In this document: positions 1-9,849 of the stretch, piece by piece
How positions within the stretch are numbered: position 1 is the first letter of the stretch
How the letters are laid out: the number at the start of each line of letters is the position of its first letter
Notes under the pieces: model-generated
Database searches by the model: none
The model's input: only the letters and a program-made list of their open reading frames with translations
What the model was told of the DNA's origin: nothing
Program-made: the position numbers and the translations under genes
From: Magicicada septendecula
Taxonomy: Eukaryota; Arthropoda; Insecta; Hemiptera; Cicadidae
Direction: 5' to 3'
NCBI GenBank assembly: GCA_034769895.1
Contig: CM068367.1
Span: forward strand, 704,476,885 to 704,540,884
Length of the DNA: 64,000 nucleotides

Positions 1-378
1 CTTGTGTATTATTTTATCTACTATATTGCTATTGTATCCGTTGACGGTCACAATGTATCTAATAATGTTAACTTCGTTTTTGTAGTCTTCTGCAGAGAGG
101 GCCACCGGCATTAACCTATGTATCTTGCTATTGAAAAATGCCATTTTGTGAGAATACGGGTGATAAGATGAGGCATGGATAGCATGATCCGTGGTTGTTG
201 GTTTTCTATAAATGCTGAAGCTGATTTTGTTGTCTATTTTCGTTAAAGTTAAATCTAGGAAATTTATTTTATTTTCCTTTTCTGTTTCTAATGTAAACTG
301 CAGGTTGTTTGTAACGGTATTCAAGTATTTGTTAAGTAGTTCCAATTGTCTACAATTGTCATTATAGATTACTATCGT
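1..378 (-). pseudogene. Penelope-like element reverse transcriptase C-terminal fragment (reverse copy)
   Basis: Read on the minus strand from about 370 down to 1, one frame stays open for about 120 codons and runs off the left edge. It contains NFLDLTLTKID followed by FSIYRKPTTTD and SYHPYSHK. This is the signature seen near the C-terminal end of the reverse transcriptase of Penelope-like elements, where a FLDLTI block is followed by an IYRKPT.TD block. Such enzymes copy the element RNA at a nicked target. No start codon is visible, so this is an internal fragment cut at about position 379. There it abuts a forward-strand copy of the same family, a head-to-head arrangement common among Penelope-like insertions. 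The assignment to the family is firm; the extent beyond the window is unknown. Confidence 0.8.
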
Positions 379-580
379 GCCAACAACCACGGATCACGCT
401 ATCCATGCCTCATCTTATCACCCGTATTCTCACAAAATGGCATTTTTCAATAGCATGATACATAGGTTAATGTCGGTGCCCCTCTCCGCAGAAGACTACA
501 AAAACGAAGTTAACATTATTAGATACATTGCGACCGTCAACGGATACAATAGCAATATAATAGATAAAATAATACACAAG
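1..580. repeat. Inverted repeat of Penelope-like element copies, arms 1-201 and 380-580
   Basis: Positions 1-201 are a close reverse complement of 380-580. Both arms encode the same RT-tail segment with a handful of amino acid differences, for example NSKIHRLMPVA in the left arm and NSMIHRLMSVP in the right. The 178 bp between the arms belong to the longer reversed copy. The left arm continues outside the window, so the true inverted repeat may be longer. Confidence 0.85.
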
Positions 581-1176
581 AAACAAAACAGAACAGCACA
601 TAATGACATGCCTAAAGAAAAAGAAAAATATGTAGCAATAGAATATGGTGAATTATTATATCACACGCTAAAAAATCAATTGAAAAAACAAAACATTGTA
701 CTGGCTTCTAAGGCAACTAATAAGTTTGAGAACAAACTGAACTTTCAAAGTAAGAATAGACAATCTGATGAATATGATGGCACTGGAATATGCAAACTTA
801 ATTGTTCTGATTGTTCGCAATTCTATATAGGACAAACTGGTCGGTCATTCAAAGTACGATACAAGGAACACATTCCAAGATCTAAATCAAATGTAAAAAG
901 ATCCACTTTCGTTGAACATCTAAGCATAAAGGATCATAACATTAAAATATTAAAGAAAATCTGGATATAATACATAAATGTAAAAAATCACGTAAGTTAG
1001 ACACCCTTGAACGGTTTGAAATATATAAAGTCACAAAAGAAAATTACGATCTCGTTTTGAATGAGAAATCAAAACATAAAAATAATATTTTATTTAATAG
1101 AATTAATGATATAGAGCGAGAACTCAGCTGTAACAGATTGATAGGAAAGATCGAAGGTCAAGTTGGAGTCGACTAA
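377..1176 (+). pseudogene. Penelope-like element RT tail plus GIY-YIG endonuclease, frameshifted
   Basis: The frame starts inside the RT tail (PTTTDHAIHASS, SYHPYSHK) and continues through a basic linker into a GIY-YIG nuclease. The nuclease part shows GICKLNCSDCSQFYIGQTGR, with a Cys cluster just before the YIGQTGR core and then RYKEH. In Penelope-like elements this domain follows the RT and nicks the target. The first frame stops at 970. A frameshift at roughly 935-955 moves the family-like continuation into another frame (LDTLERFEIYK...), which runs to a TAA at 1174-1176. The copy is therefore 5' truncated and disabled by at least one indel. The 5' break at about 379 is the junction with the reversed copy, so the in-frame ATG at 377-379 is fortuitous. 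No intact copy is present in the window. Confidence 0.85.
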
Positions 1177-1355
1177 TTTTGCCGTGCATCGCAGTCCTGT
1201 ACAGGTCGGCAACGTTCAAGTATCGTGTGTTCCCTATTTATTTTGAATGTTTTAAATGTTTTGAGTGTTTAAATGTTTTTGTCCCTTCGTGTGTGTTGTT
1301 TTATCATTTGACAAGATGTGTGAACATCAATATATGTAGTTTCAACAATATTTTA

Positions 1356-1399
1356 AGGATCTGATGATGACATAACAGTGTCGGAACTCGAGTTATCCT
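1356..1399 (+). ncRNA. Type I hammerhead-ribozyme-like motif downstream of the Penelope-like ORF
   Basis: The core CTGATGA at 1361-1367 is followed by a hairpin (1368-1373 against 1378-1383, loop AACA), then GGAA and a tiny stem III (AC-TCGA-GT, 1386-1393). AGGAT (1356-1360) pairs with ATCCT (1395-1399) as stem I. This is the type I layout with a very short stem III known from Penelope-like elements, where ribozymes sit in the terminal repeats. One core position is imperfect in either register: reading GGA for GAA with an A-U closing pair, or GAA with C-G closing and a mismatch at the base of stem I. Activity is therefore uncertain. Predicted cleavage lies after 1393 or 1394. Confidence 0.45.
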
Positions 1400-3526
1400 A
1401 AACTTGGATATATAAGAAGTGTGACGAAAGGTAATTAACCTATTTGTATAGTCATAACCACTTCTGGAGGCAATAACAATGTTTAAGTTTAGATTATCTT
1501 CATAAATTCTGGTGTTTAGGTCTTCCTTACATTGGTTTTATTTTCAGTAATTCTCGATTAAATTGGATGTATCTTGTTATTATGTTCTGTTAACTTAGTT
1601 TTTTCATCTCCTGGTTAGTATTATTGGTTTTAATTCATCTGGTAGGTTTATTTTCTAATTTTTATGGAGCTACTATTTTGTCAACCGCTCTCGTCTGATG
1701 CTAAAAATAGGCACTTAATTCGTTTGTAACGGTTTTTTCTAATAATGTTTCGTTGTCATGGTAGCCAGACTCCTATCTCTATTGGCTGAAAGATTTTGTA
1801 CTCATTGTTATATGGCTTGGGTTTTTCGCCCAAAATGAATAAATATTTTCTAATTAGGATAATTTCTTTGTATTATTATCAATATGGTTTTTATTATTAT
1901 CATTGAATAGCTTTTCTGAGGTAAGATTAATTAGACATCAAACATGACTAGTTTCTATTATCTCTGGGCTGTTCTAACATTTGGCTCTTTTTGTTCTTTT
2001 CACTTATTTTGTTTATTATGTTGTTTTTTGCAATTATTTTGGGTTTGTATTGTTCCTTGGTTTGGTATTTTATGTTTGCTCATCTTTTTCCCTCACTGTG
2101 TACTGTTATTTGTTTATATTTTACAATTTTTGTTCACATAGTTTTAGGCCTAACTTTGCCTATCATTTTGACATTGTTTAAACTTTAAGTTTACTCTTAT
2201 TACTAGTTTCTTAATGTTTTGTTTTAACTAGTTTACATAAATTACTGATTTACATTCCTTAGTATATGAATATTACAGCTTCCCTGACATAATGCCTTTT
2301 ATATTTAAATTTATAACTTTAACATGAACTGTTTCTTAGGCTTTCATCACCATTCAACATAATACAACTTACTCTTAATACTATTTCAACAATTATAACA
2401 TTTGCACATTTCTATAATATTACTATTATCTTCTCTGCGTTTCTTTATAACATAATAACAATACCTTCAAACCTTTAATATATAATTTTAGTATTTAAAC
2501 ATTCATTTCTTTTTTAGGTCTACCCTTCTTTTATACCCTATTATTGGTTTAAAGTTTGGTTTAGCCCTTTAACTATTAATTCTAACTGCTAACAATAATA
2601 CTTTGAACAACATTAATGTTTTTTTATACTGACTAATAATATAATCTAATGATATCTTATCTACTACTGTTGTTGGTCCTTTTCCACCACTAAATTCTAG
2701 AATTGCTCACTTATTTTGGTGTTTTTCTATATATATTGTGTGTTTTAATTTTAATTATCCACTTTCCTTCCACACTCTCACTTTCATATGAGTTCTTGCT
2801 TATATTTATTGTTTTTTATTTATATTTTGGGTTACACCTGCACTTGTACTGTTTCACTGTACTTAGTGTCAATAGTATTATACACTTTTATTTTGTTTCT
2901 TTGTATTAATCACATTAGTGTCATCACTCTTATCACAGAGTGTTTATTATTTAGTGTTTTTAGTGTTTATTTGTAATTCACTCCCTATTCAATATCATGC
3001 ACTCTTGGTTGACTTTGGTCTATGACTATTTTGGATTATTAGTCTTTCTTCATAATATTTTAGTTTTGTTATTATAATTCTCTGTGTATTTTATTATTTG
3101 TTCATTGCATCATTATTCTATACTTACTTAGCTAATATTACAATATTTACTTTTGGTTTGTACTTTCTATTTTCAATGATATATTTTATTATATTTACTT
3201 TTCTTAGTTTACGGGTTTATTTCATATAAATTGTCATTTGGCCAATCACTTGAGTTGGGTCATAGTCATTTGTCTCGTATACGTTAAAGTCATTCTAGTG
3301 CTATTTATTTTAAATTGTTAATTATTTTCTTTTCTCTACATTGAGCTGTATGCTTTTTACTTTATATTCTATGGTATATCTTCCCTTGTATTGGACTGCT
3401 TTTGGTATCGTAACAATATGTGCCTGAGTTGTAGAAGACTCAAGGCCTATTGATTTTGGTGAAGATTGGTTATGGGGAAAGGGCAGTTTACCTGAAACAT
3501 TTGTTCTTGTAACAAGAGTAAAGTAT
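1400..3526. other. T-rich stretch without a supportable gene
   Basis: This is strongly T-biased sequence. Several overlapping frames of 60-68 codons around 1944-2188 and 2703-2976 translate to Phe/Leu/Tyr-rich strings in all three frames at once, which reflects composition and not coding. I see no terminal repeat, tRNA or conserved motif. It may be decayed element sequence or host spacer. Confidence 0.6.
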
Positions 3527-3546
3527 TATAACGCCTAATTAAAAAA

Positions 3547-3580
<34 letters not shown>

Positions 3581-3610
3581 GAATCAGAATCAAATAAATT
3601 TTTTTTGAGT
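3527..3610. repeat. Poly(A) and (TA)n tract at the left edge of array 1
   Basis: A run of about 24 A followed by (TA)n marks the point where similarity to the element 1 LTR begins (TATAACGCCTAATT here, TATAACACCTAATT in the other copies). The other copies have only 12-15 A at this place and lack the TA run and the AATCAGAATC-type insert that follows it here. Confidence 0.7.
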
Positions 3611-5703
3611 TAAGGTAAAAAATGTCATTTGGACATGGTGGCAAGTGATGTATGAGTTAGTAATAGGAGTGGCGAACAAAAAAAAAGAAAACAAACAGGT
3701 GAAGGCATCCGCTGTCGCCTATGCAAGCCTAATTGACACGTCATAAATCTAGTGTAACAAGTGGCCACATGTTAGAAGGACAAGGTTATTGTGATGGGTG
3801 TATCTAGAAATGACGCCGGTGGATAATAGTTTACAATCCGATGAAAAGCACGAGGGAGTGAATAAACACATCAAGTGAGAAATGTTTCGTCCGGACAAAG
3901 AATGGAAGGTTACACGACACAACAACAGCAGACAGAAAACAATGAAGGGTGTTCCTTGACTGAGACGCATAAACAGAGGATACGCCTGAACAATACTCAA
4001 ATACCAGGAAATAAATCATACCCGAGGAATGCAGGAACTAAAAGGATAGGTCTTGTTGGGAACCAGACAAAAAAAGGAAATACTTACGGAGAGAGTTGGA
4101 GAGGCCTTTGTACAAGAAAAGATAATACCATAGGCACAACTAATTGGACAGGCAGATGTTGGAAGAGAAATCGAAGGGTTGTTTTTGTGAAGAATAAGAA
4201 ATACGACAACTAGATTTATTACTAGAGTATTCGGAAATGCCGTTGATCGAAGGGTAAAGTATCCAGGAGAGGAGTTTGGTGGGAAGCAGTAGGCCTATCA
4301 GAACTTACTTTGGAGAAAGTAGGTGGTCTCTGGAGTAGGTTGTACAGAAAGGAACCAATTTGGAAACGGCATCGCCGAAAACCAGAAGTCTAGTGGGGAA
4401 AATTGTCATGTTTGATATAGGCAAGTGACAGAGACGCAAAAAGAAGAGTCTTTATTAAATTTTTGAGAGTATCGGAAGTAAGAGACGGAGACGGAAGTGT
4501 TACGGAGTTCGTAAAACGACTTAGAAAAATATCAGTATGATATGAACTGTATGACATTTGTGAACCTAGCGTTCGAGTTTGCGATCATATAATAGTAAAC
4601 GGTAGTGATACGTAATATAATGGCGGTACTCAAAATTCTAAGAATGTTGTATAATAATTAGTCATGAACAAATAACAGTAAGTTACCGACAAGTGTATCG
4701 GGTAAACAACCATAAACTGAGTGTAATATACGTCTTTAACAATATCACAAGTAAATTTAATGACACCGTTACAAAATGTCAGTGAATAACTGAAGTTATA
4801 GCAATAATAATTTAGACTCGAAATAAAGCCGATACGAACACGCGCTGTGAAAAGTGCTATATATCTATATGTGAAGTGCAACTGTGAAGTTCAAGCATGC
4901 CACTCGAGATTCATCTGATGACTTATCTTCAAAAACTCCAATGCTGATTAAGGAGCATCGCTTCCCACGCTGGTGACATCTACAAGAGATGGATAATCGT
5001 ACCTCAAGTAAATTTTATATGTACTAATTAAATGTTACACCCACTGTCTATTCACTAAAAGAACGCACGAAAGAAATTTATTTAAAGTAAGAATTTAAAG
5101 ACTTGATTATCAGTAAGGTCATATTGAACCATTAGAGAAAATCGTAGAAAATCTAGTATTCATAAAATATCTATATCACATTTCACAATCGTTTGATTTA
5201 AATGAATCCGTTTATATATAAATGTTGTACTAAATTTAAGTTGATCAATTATAAAAAAAAACAATGAATTATAGTAATAAGTAAATTCTTAAAGATTGTA
5301 GAAGTATTAACTTTGTTAAATGTGCTATTTGTTAATTTTATTTATTTAGTAATATTTATAGCAAGAATTAAGCGTACCACGAAATATGATATAATGATGT
5401 TTAGTTAATAAATTAACTAATAGAGTGTAATGAAGAATACATTTTAAGTAATGAAGAATACATTTTATTGAATTTAACACTGAGATATATCAAAACAGTA
5501 ATTGTATTATTATATGAGACGCACACGACGTCGGGCAAACTAAGTTAAAGTTATTTGATGCTACGACTTGTGTGGCATAACTCAAACCACAAAACATGCG
5601 AGACATAAATAATTAAAATAAATACAAATAAATTAAATATGTCAATCAGCTTACGCTAATAAAATAAGCAGCATAAAATTATCTTTATTTTTGTATCATT
5701 ATA
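3527..5703 (+). repeat. Element 1 LTR copy A, 5' truncated
   Basis: This matches the last 2.1-2.2 kb of the other element 1 LTRs, starting at the poly(A) tract. The missing first 1.24 kb means that the array begins within an LTR. The 3' limit is taken at CATTATA just before the first primer-binding module. A short extra duplicated phrase (TAATGAAGAATACATTTTA-like, near 5430-5466) is specific to this copy. Confidence 0.6.
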
Positions 5704-5800
5704 TTCGGCGCTCCAGAACGCGGGGAGTATTAAATTATTATTATATTTGGCGTCCAACTTGGGGCGTATTAAATTATTATTATATTTGGCGCTCACCGCA
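5704..5800 (+). promoter_or_regulatory. Element 1 primer-binding module array, internal region A (3 modules)
   Basis: Three modules with about 40-bp spacing each carry (T/C)GGCGC followed by a G-rich segment, and each follows an ATTATATT-type sequence. The middle one corresponds to the tRNA-Lys type site. In this copy the first reads CGGCGCTCC and the middle TGGCGTCCAAC, so both are slightly degraded. LTR elements use such a site for the tRNA primer of minus-strand DNA synthesis. Confidence 0.6.
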
Positions 5801-5912
5801 CGGCTTGATAGACAAATAAATGTTATTAGGCTAGGGCAGTGACAGACAGTGTGGTTATAAATTTGTCTAGGATTAAGTAGCATAAGATAATTGTAAGTCA
5901 TTAGGTCCCTGA

Positions 5913-7098
5913 ATGATAACGCGGAGGAAAGCGAAAATGGCAACGAGCGACGTGAATTCAGAGGAGTTTGAGGTAAATAATCAGATGGGGTGGAGCAATC
6001 AGAGAGTAGCGCAATAGACAATGCAACCAGTGGCGAAGAAATTATTGGAAGCAGGGCCCTGGGACAAGAGTCAGTGCAGCCAGAAATTAATCTCCACATG
6101 TTGATGACACTAATAAGACAACAGGGGGAAGAACAAAGAAAACATATAGAAGAATTGGGTAAACAAATCACCAAAAAGTTAGACGAAGAGATAGAATTAC
6201 TTAGAGGGAATCTACAAGGTCAAAACCACCAAGTAAATGCTGATTTACAAAAACAATCAGAAAAATGTAAGAAAACAAAGTACAGTAGATGGAAATACTA
6301 TGGATCAAATTGCCACCGAGTATCAATCTTCAACAACTAAAGCATTGTCTGCACATCATGTCTCAAGATCAAAAGAAAGATCTACAATTATTAATGGTAG
6401 AAAAGAAGGTGATAAAGACACTTGTACTGTGTTTGTTGACAACTTACCAAACACAATTACAAAAAATAAAAAATTGAGTACTACAGTTAATATTACCAGT
6501 ACTGATAGAAAATTTAGAAGTAGGACTGGGGAAGTGCGTAAAAATTTTGGAACCAAACTTGAGATTAAGAAGATGAAAAAACAGTTCTGATGATTATCAA
6601 GGGCGAACTGCATTAGCACGAAAGAGAAAAAAGATGAAATTTGCTGGACCATTCAAGAATATTGTGAAGATTGGTATGAGAACAACAGGAAGATTTCAAG
6701 CAATGGAGATGAGATTTCTTAGAAGTCTTGAAAACAAAACATTATTATGTGAGTACGCGGACAGAAAAACGAAAGTAATTAACGCACCACAAGCAGTCAA
6801 AGAACGTATTTGTAAGAGGGTTTGGAAGAAACGACAAAAAAAACTCAGCGCGTACATAAGTAATGGTAATGTGCCTGAGGAAAGTTGTCGAAAAGGATGG
6901 CGTGAACCACTTTCAACACACCCTCATAAAGAGAGAGAGGGACAGGTCATAAATTCTTTAGATGTCAACGACCAACTGCAGGGTGAGTGTGAAACGAAAT
7001 CCACTAAGTCAATACCCTTACTATTCACCAACAAAATGTGTGGTAAAGGCACTGACTTAACAAGACGTACAACTATGTCTCCACAAATAGAAAATTAA
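5913..7098 (+). pseudogene. Element 1 gag-like gene, internal region A, multiply frameshifted
   Basis: The start is the ATG (MITRRKAK...) that all copies share, about 110 bp after the last priming module. The N-terminal 140 residues include a charged, likely coiled-coil stretch (LMTLIRQQGEEQRKHIEEL), which resembles the N-terminal part of gag proteins of insect gypsy-like elements. The following basic part (DNLPNTITKNKK, RKRKKMKF, CEYADRKTK) is not recognised by me. This copy has lost one T near 5988 and gained one A near 6580. It also needs the +1 frame change near 6240-6330 that every copy needs. It has eight A in the tract at about 6836-6843, so its last two segments are fused. No CCHC knuckle, protease or RT is seen. 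Confidence 0.6.
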
Positions 7099-7265
7099 AA
7101 GTAAATAAATGTAATGGATTAAGGAAAACAATCTTAAGAATGTCCGAAAATTTGATAATTAAGTTAGATAATATTGGGTAGAATACCTTAAGTAAGATTG
7201 GTTGTGTAAAAATACATTAACCGAAGAAAATAAATAGATATGAATATAGTATGAATAAAATAAAA
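7099..7265 (+). other. Element 1 3' non-coding region, internal region A, left of the Tigger insertion
   Basis: AT-rich non-coding sequence between the gag-like stop and the Tigger target site. It continues at 9485-9821. I see no pol-like frame here or in the equivalent stretches 14544-15042, 19784-20285, 27878-28383, 33157-33662 and 41252-41757. Confidence 0.6.
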
Positions 7266-7267
7266 TA

Positions 7268-9482
7268 CAGTAAAGCTCCGATTGTCCGCGAGCGCCGCGA
7301 GAATTTTTTTTTTAATTACGAACCTCAAAAAAACCAATTTTAATCCAAGCCAACAACAGGGAAAATACAATAGGCCCTACAGTGCGAATGTCGAAAATTT
7401 CTGACAGGTTTATTGTGCATCGTAATCCTATAGGCCTTTTCGGAATTTGGTTTTGGCTCTTGCTCTTTTGTTTTGGTCAAGTTCACTAACCTTCCCCCTC
7501 TACGTACATATTCTCTCGGTCTGCCAGTGGTGTCAGTTGTCAGTAAGCGTGCTTAGTGATCAGTCGTGATCAGTTCGTTAGTTCCTGAAATTAATAATGG
7601 CTCAAAAACGAAAGAAGGTTGTGTTAACGATTGCACAAAAACTTGAAATGATTTCTAAAATAGAAAATGGCGCTTCAAGGAAGCAGATGTGTTTGAATTA
7701 CGGGATCGGGGAAACAACAGTGCGAGACATTTTAAAGCAAAAAGACAAACTGTTAGCCTTTGCATCAGTGTCGGACAGTGCTTCTGGGATGAAAAAATGA
7801 AAAACAATGAAGAAATCCACCTATAATGAACTTGACTCGGCATTAGTGGAATGGTTAGCTCAGGTGCGAAGTGAGGGCACCCCCGTGTCTGGTCCTACCA
7901 TTGCAGCTAAAGCAAAAATCTTTTTTGCTTTGTTAGGCCTGGAAGGAAATTTTGATGCGTCGTCCGTTTGGTTACATCGTTTTAAGAAACGTCATGGAAT
8001 TAGAGAGATTAGTCTACATGGAGAGGAGGTGAGTGGTGATCAACAAGCAGCTGATGATTTTCAACGTGATTTTGAAGAGTTTGTGTTGTCTGAAGATCTG
8101 TCATATGAACAAATTTATAACGCTGATGAATCAGGGCCTTTTTGGAAGTGTCTTCCCACTCGTACTTTAGCATTTGAAAGTGAACATCAAGCGGCAGGTC
8201 ACAAAAGTAGCAAGGAAAGAATTACAATCTTGCCATGCAGCAACGCTGCGGGTAGTCACAAACTTAGGCTTCTTGTAATCGATAAATCTAAGAAACCGAG
8301 GTCTTTTAAGAGGACAAGAGCAGAAAATTTACCAGTTGATTATTTCAACCAAAAAAAAAAGGTTGGATGAACCAGCAGATTTATCAAGAATGGTTTGAAA
8401 ACATTTTTGTGCCTTAAGTACGTAAACATCTTGACTCAAAAAATTTGCCAAAGAAGGCTGTTTTGTTAATTGACAACGCGCCTTCACACCCAGCTACATG
8501 TGTGCTTAAATCTTCTGACAGGCAAATCTTCGGAAAGTTTTTGCCCCCAAATGTTACTGCGCTGATACAACCTATGGACCAGGGAGTCATTGCAACCATG
8601 AAGAGAACATACAGAACAAAGTTGTTACTGTCAAAAATCGAAGAAGGCTGTGATCTCAAAGAATTTTGGAAGAATTATACAATTTTGGATAGCATTTACG
8701 ATATTGCGTCTGCATGGGATTACATCAAACCCTCAACACTTGTTAAATCATGGAGAAAACTCTTTCCGAGTATCGAAACAAAAATGTCAACCAAAACATT
8801 TGTGAAGAAGAGAATGAAGTCATGGCGACCGCTACACTTGTTGACCTAGTGACATCTGTTCAGGGAGGTGAGAATGTCGACGAAGAGAACATAGAAGAGT
8901 GGGTGGAATGCGACGCAAGTGAGCCGGGGTTTGAACGACTGACTGACGTAGAGATAACGAACAAAGCAATGGGAGTGAACGAGAACAAAGAAGAACAAAA
9001 TGAAAGTGAAGAAGACGAGGCGCCTGCACGGATGACACACGAAACTGCTTTGCAGCACGTAGACGGATTGCTTCAATATTTACAGGAACAAGACGACGAC
9101 GCACATCTGGTAGAAAAACTCATGTTAAGGAAAGTACAATCTAGAATAAAGAAAAGGTGTTTCCAAAGCAAGAAGCAAAAACGAGTGACTGATTTTTTTT
9201 AAAAAGGCGTAACTGAACACTATCTGTTAACAGTACAGTATTGTTTTTTGTTTACTGTTCTTTATTTTAGTGATTTAGACGTAGAGCAAAGGTTTCTGCT
9301 GTACTGTACATATTTTAAAAGTTTTACATATTATGTTTTTTGTACAATAAAACATAGTTTTTATGCTGAAATTTTTTTTTCGTGTTTACACCTCATTTTT
9401 AGTCTTTTTTCGGGTTATCCACGATTTTCACTATCCGCGGTGCCCTTGCCACCCAATTCCGCGGATAATCGGGGCTTTACTG
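7268..9482 (+). mobile_element. Tigger/pogo-type DNA transposon inserted in element 1 internal region A
   Basis: The left end CAGTAAAGCTCCGATTGTCC and the right end, read inward, CAGTAAAGCCCCGATTATCC form near-perfect terminal inverted repeats. The element is 2215 bp. It is flanked by TA at 7266-7267 and 9483-9484, whereas empty copies such as 14711 have a single TA in AAAATAAATGG. TA duplication and this length fit the pogo/Tigger group of Tc1/mariner elements. It occurs in only one of six internal regions, so it inserted after, or outside the lineage of, the amplification that made the others. Confidence 0.93.
7597..9202 (+). pseudogene. Tigger-type transposase (CENP-B/DDE_1 family), inactivated
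   Basis: The enzyme would bind the terminal repeats and cut and paste the element. Domains in order: an N-terminal CENP-B-like helix-turn-helix ([20 protein letters not shown], then [10 protein letters not shown]), a second HTH (WLHRFKKRHGIR), and a DDE core with NADESGPFWK (first Asp), LLIDNAPSHP (second Asp) and NVTALIQPMDQGVIATMKR (third acidic site). A Glu/Asp-rich C-terminal tail follows. Lesions: an in-frame TGA at 7798-7800, a frameshift in the A run near 8350-8360, an in-frame TAA near 8416, and a further frameshift near 8800 that moves the tail into the frame ending at 9202. The start ATG at 7597 directly precedes the HTH. Family assignment is firm and the gene is dead. Confidence 0.9.
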
Positions 9483-9821
9483 TAAATGGTAAATAAAAAC
9501 ATTGCCGTGAAAGTACGGAATATTAATGAATGAAATTAATAGCGAATGAAGATGTAAGAAGAGTATACGAAGGAGCAGAAGGAAATTGATCATTAAGGAA
9601 TGAAGGTCACGAATGGATAAACCAATGAGAGTTATGCATACCCAGAAAATAATTGATACGGATTGAAACGAAAATCACCTCCAGGGCATGACAACATAAT
9701 GAACCCGAAAAAATGGGATGTCCTCGACCAAAAAGCACCAGAAGGCTGAAGTAGCTGTGATTAATGAATGCTTGGAATGGGATTATTAAGAATATACCCA
9801 AAGCACCGATATCCAATCTCT

Positions 9822-9849
9822 GGCGGGCGGGGGGGGTGGTACGGGTTTA
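9822..9849 (+). promoter_or_regulatory. Element 1 polypurine-type tract before LTR B
   Basis: GGCGGGCGGGGGGGGTGG followed shortly by TTTA and the LTR start TGTAATAATG. This is the expected place for the plus-strand primer of an LTR element, although the tract has C and T interruptions. The G run here is eight long. Confidence 0.5.

Noticed and set aside
1944..2188. Three overlapping Phe/Leu-rich frames suggestive of membrane peptides
   Set aside because: All three frames give the same kind of translation, so it is T-rich composition.
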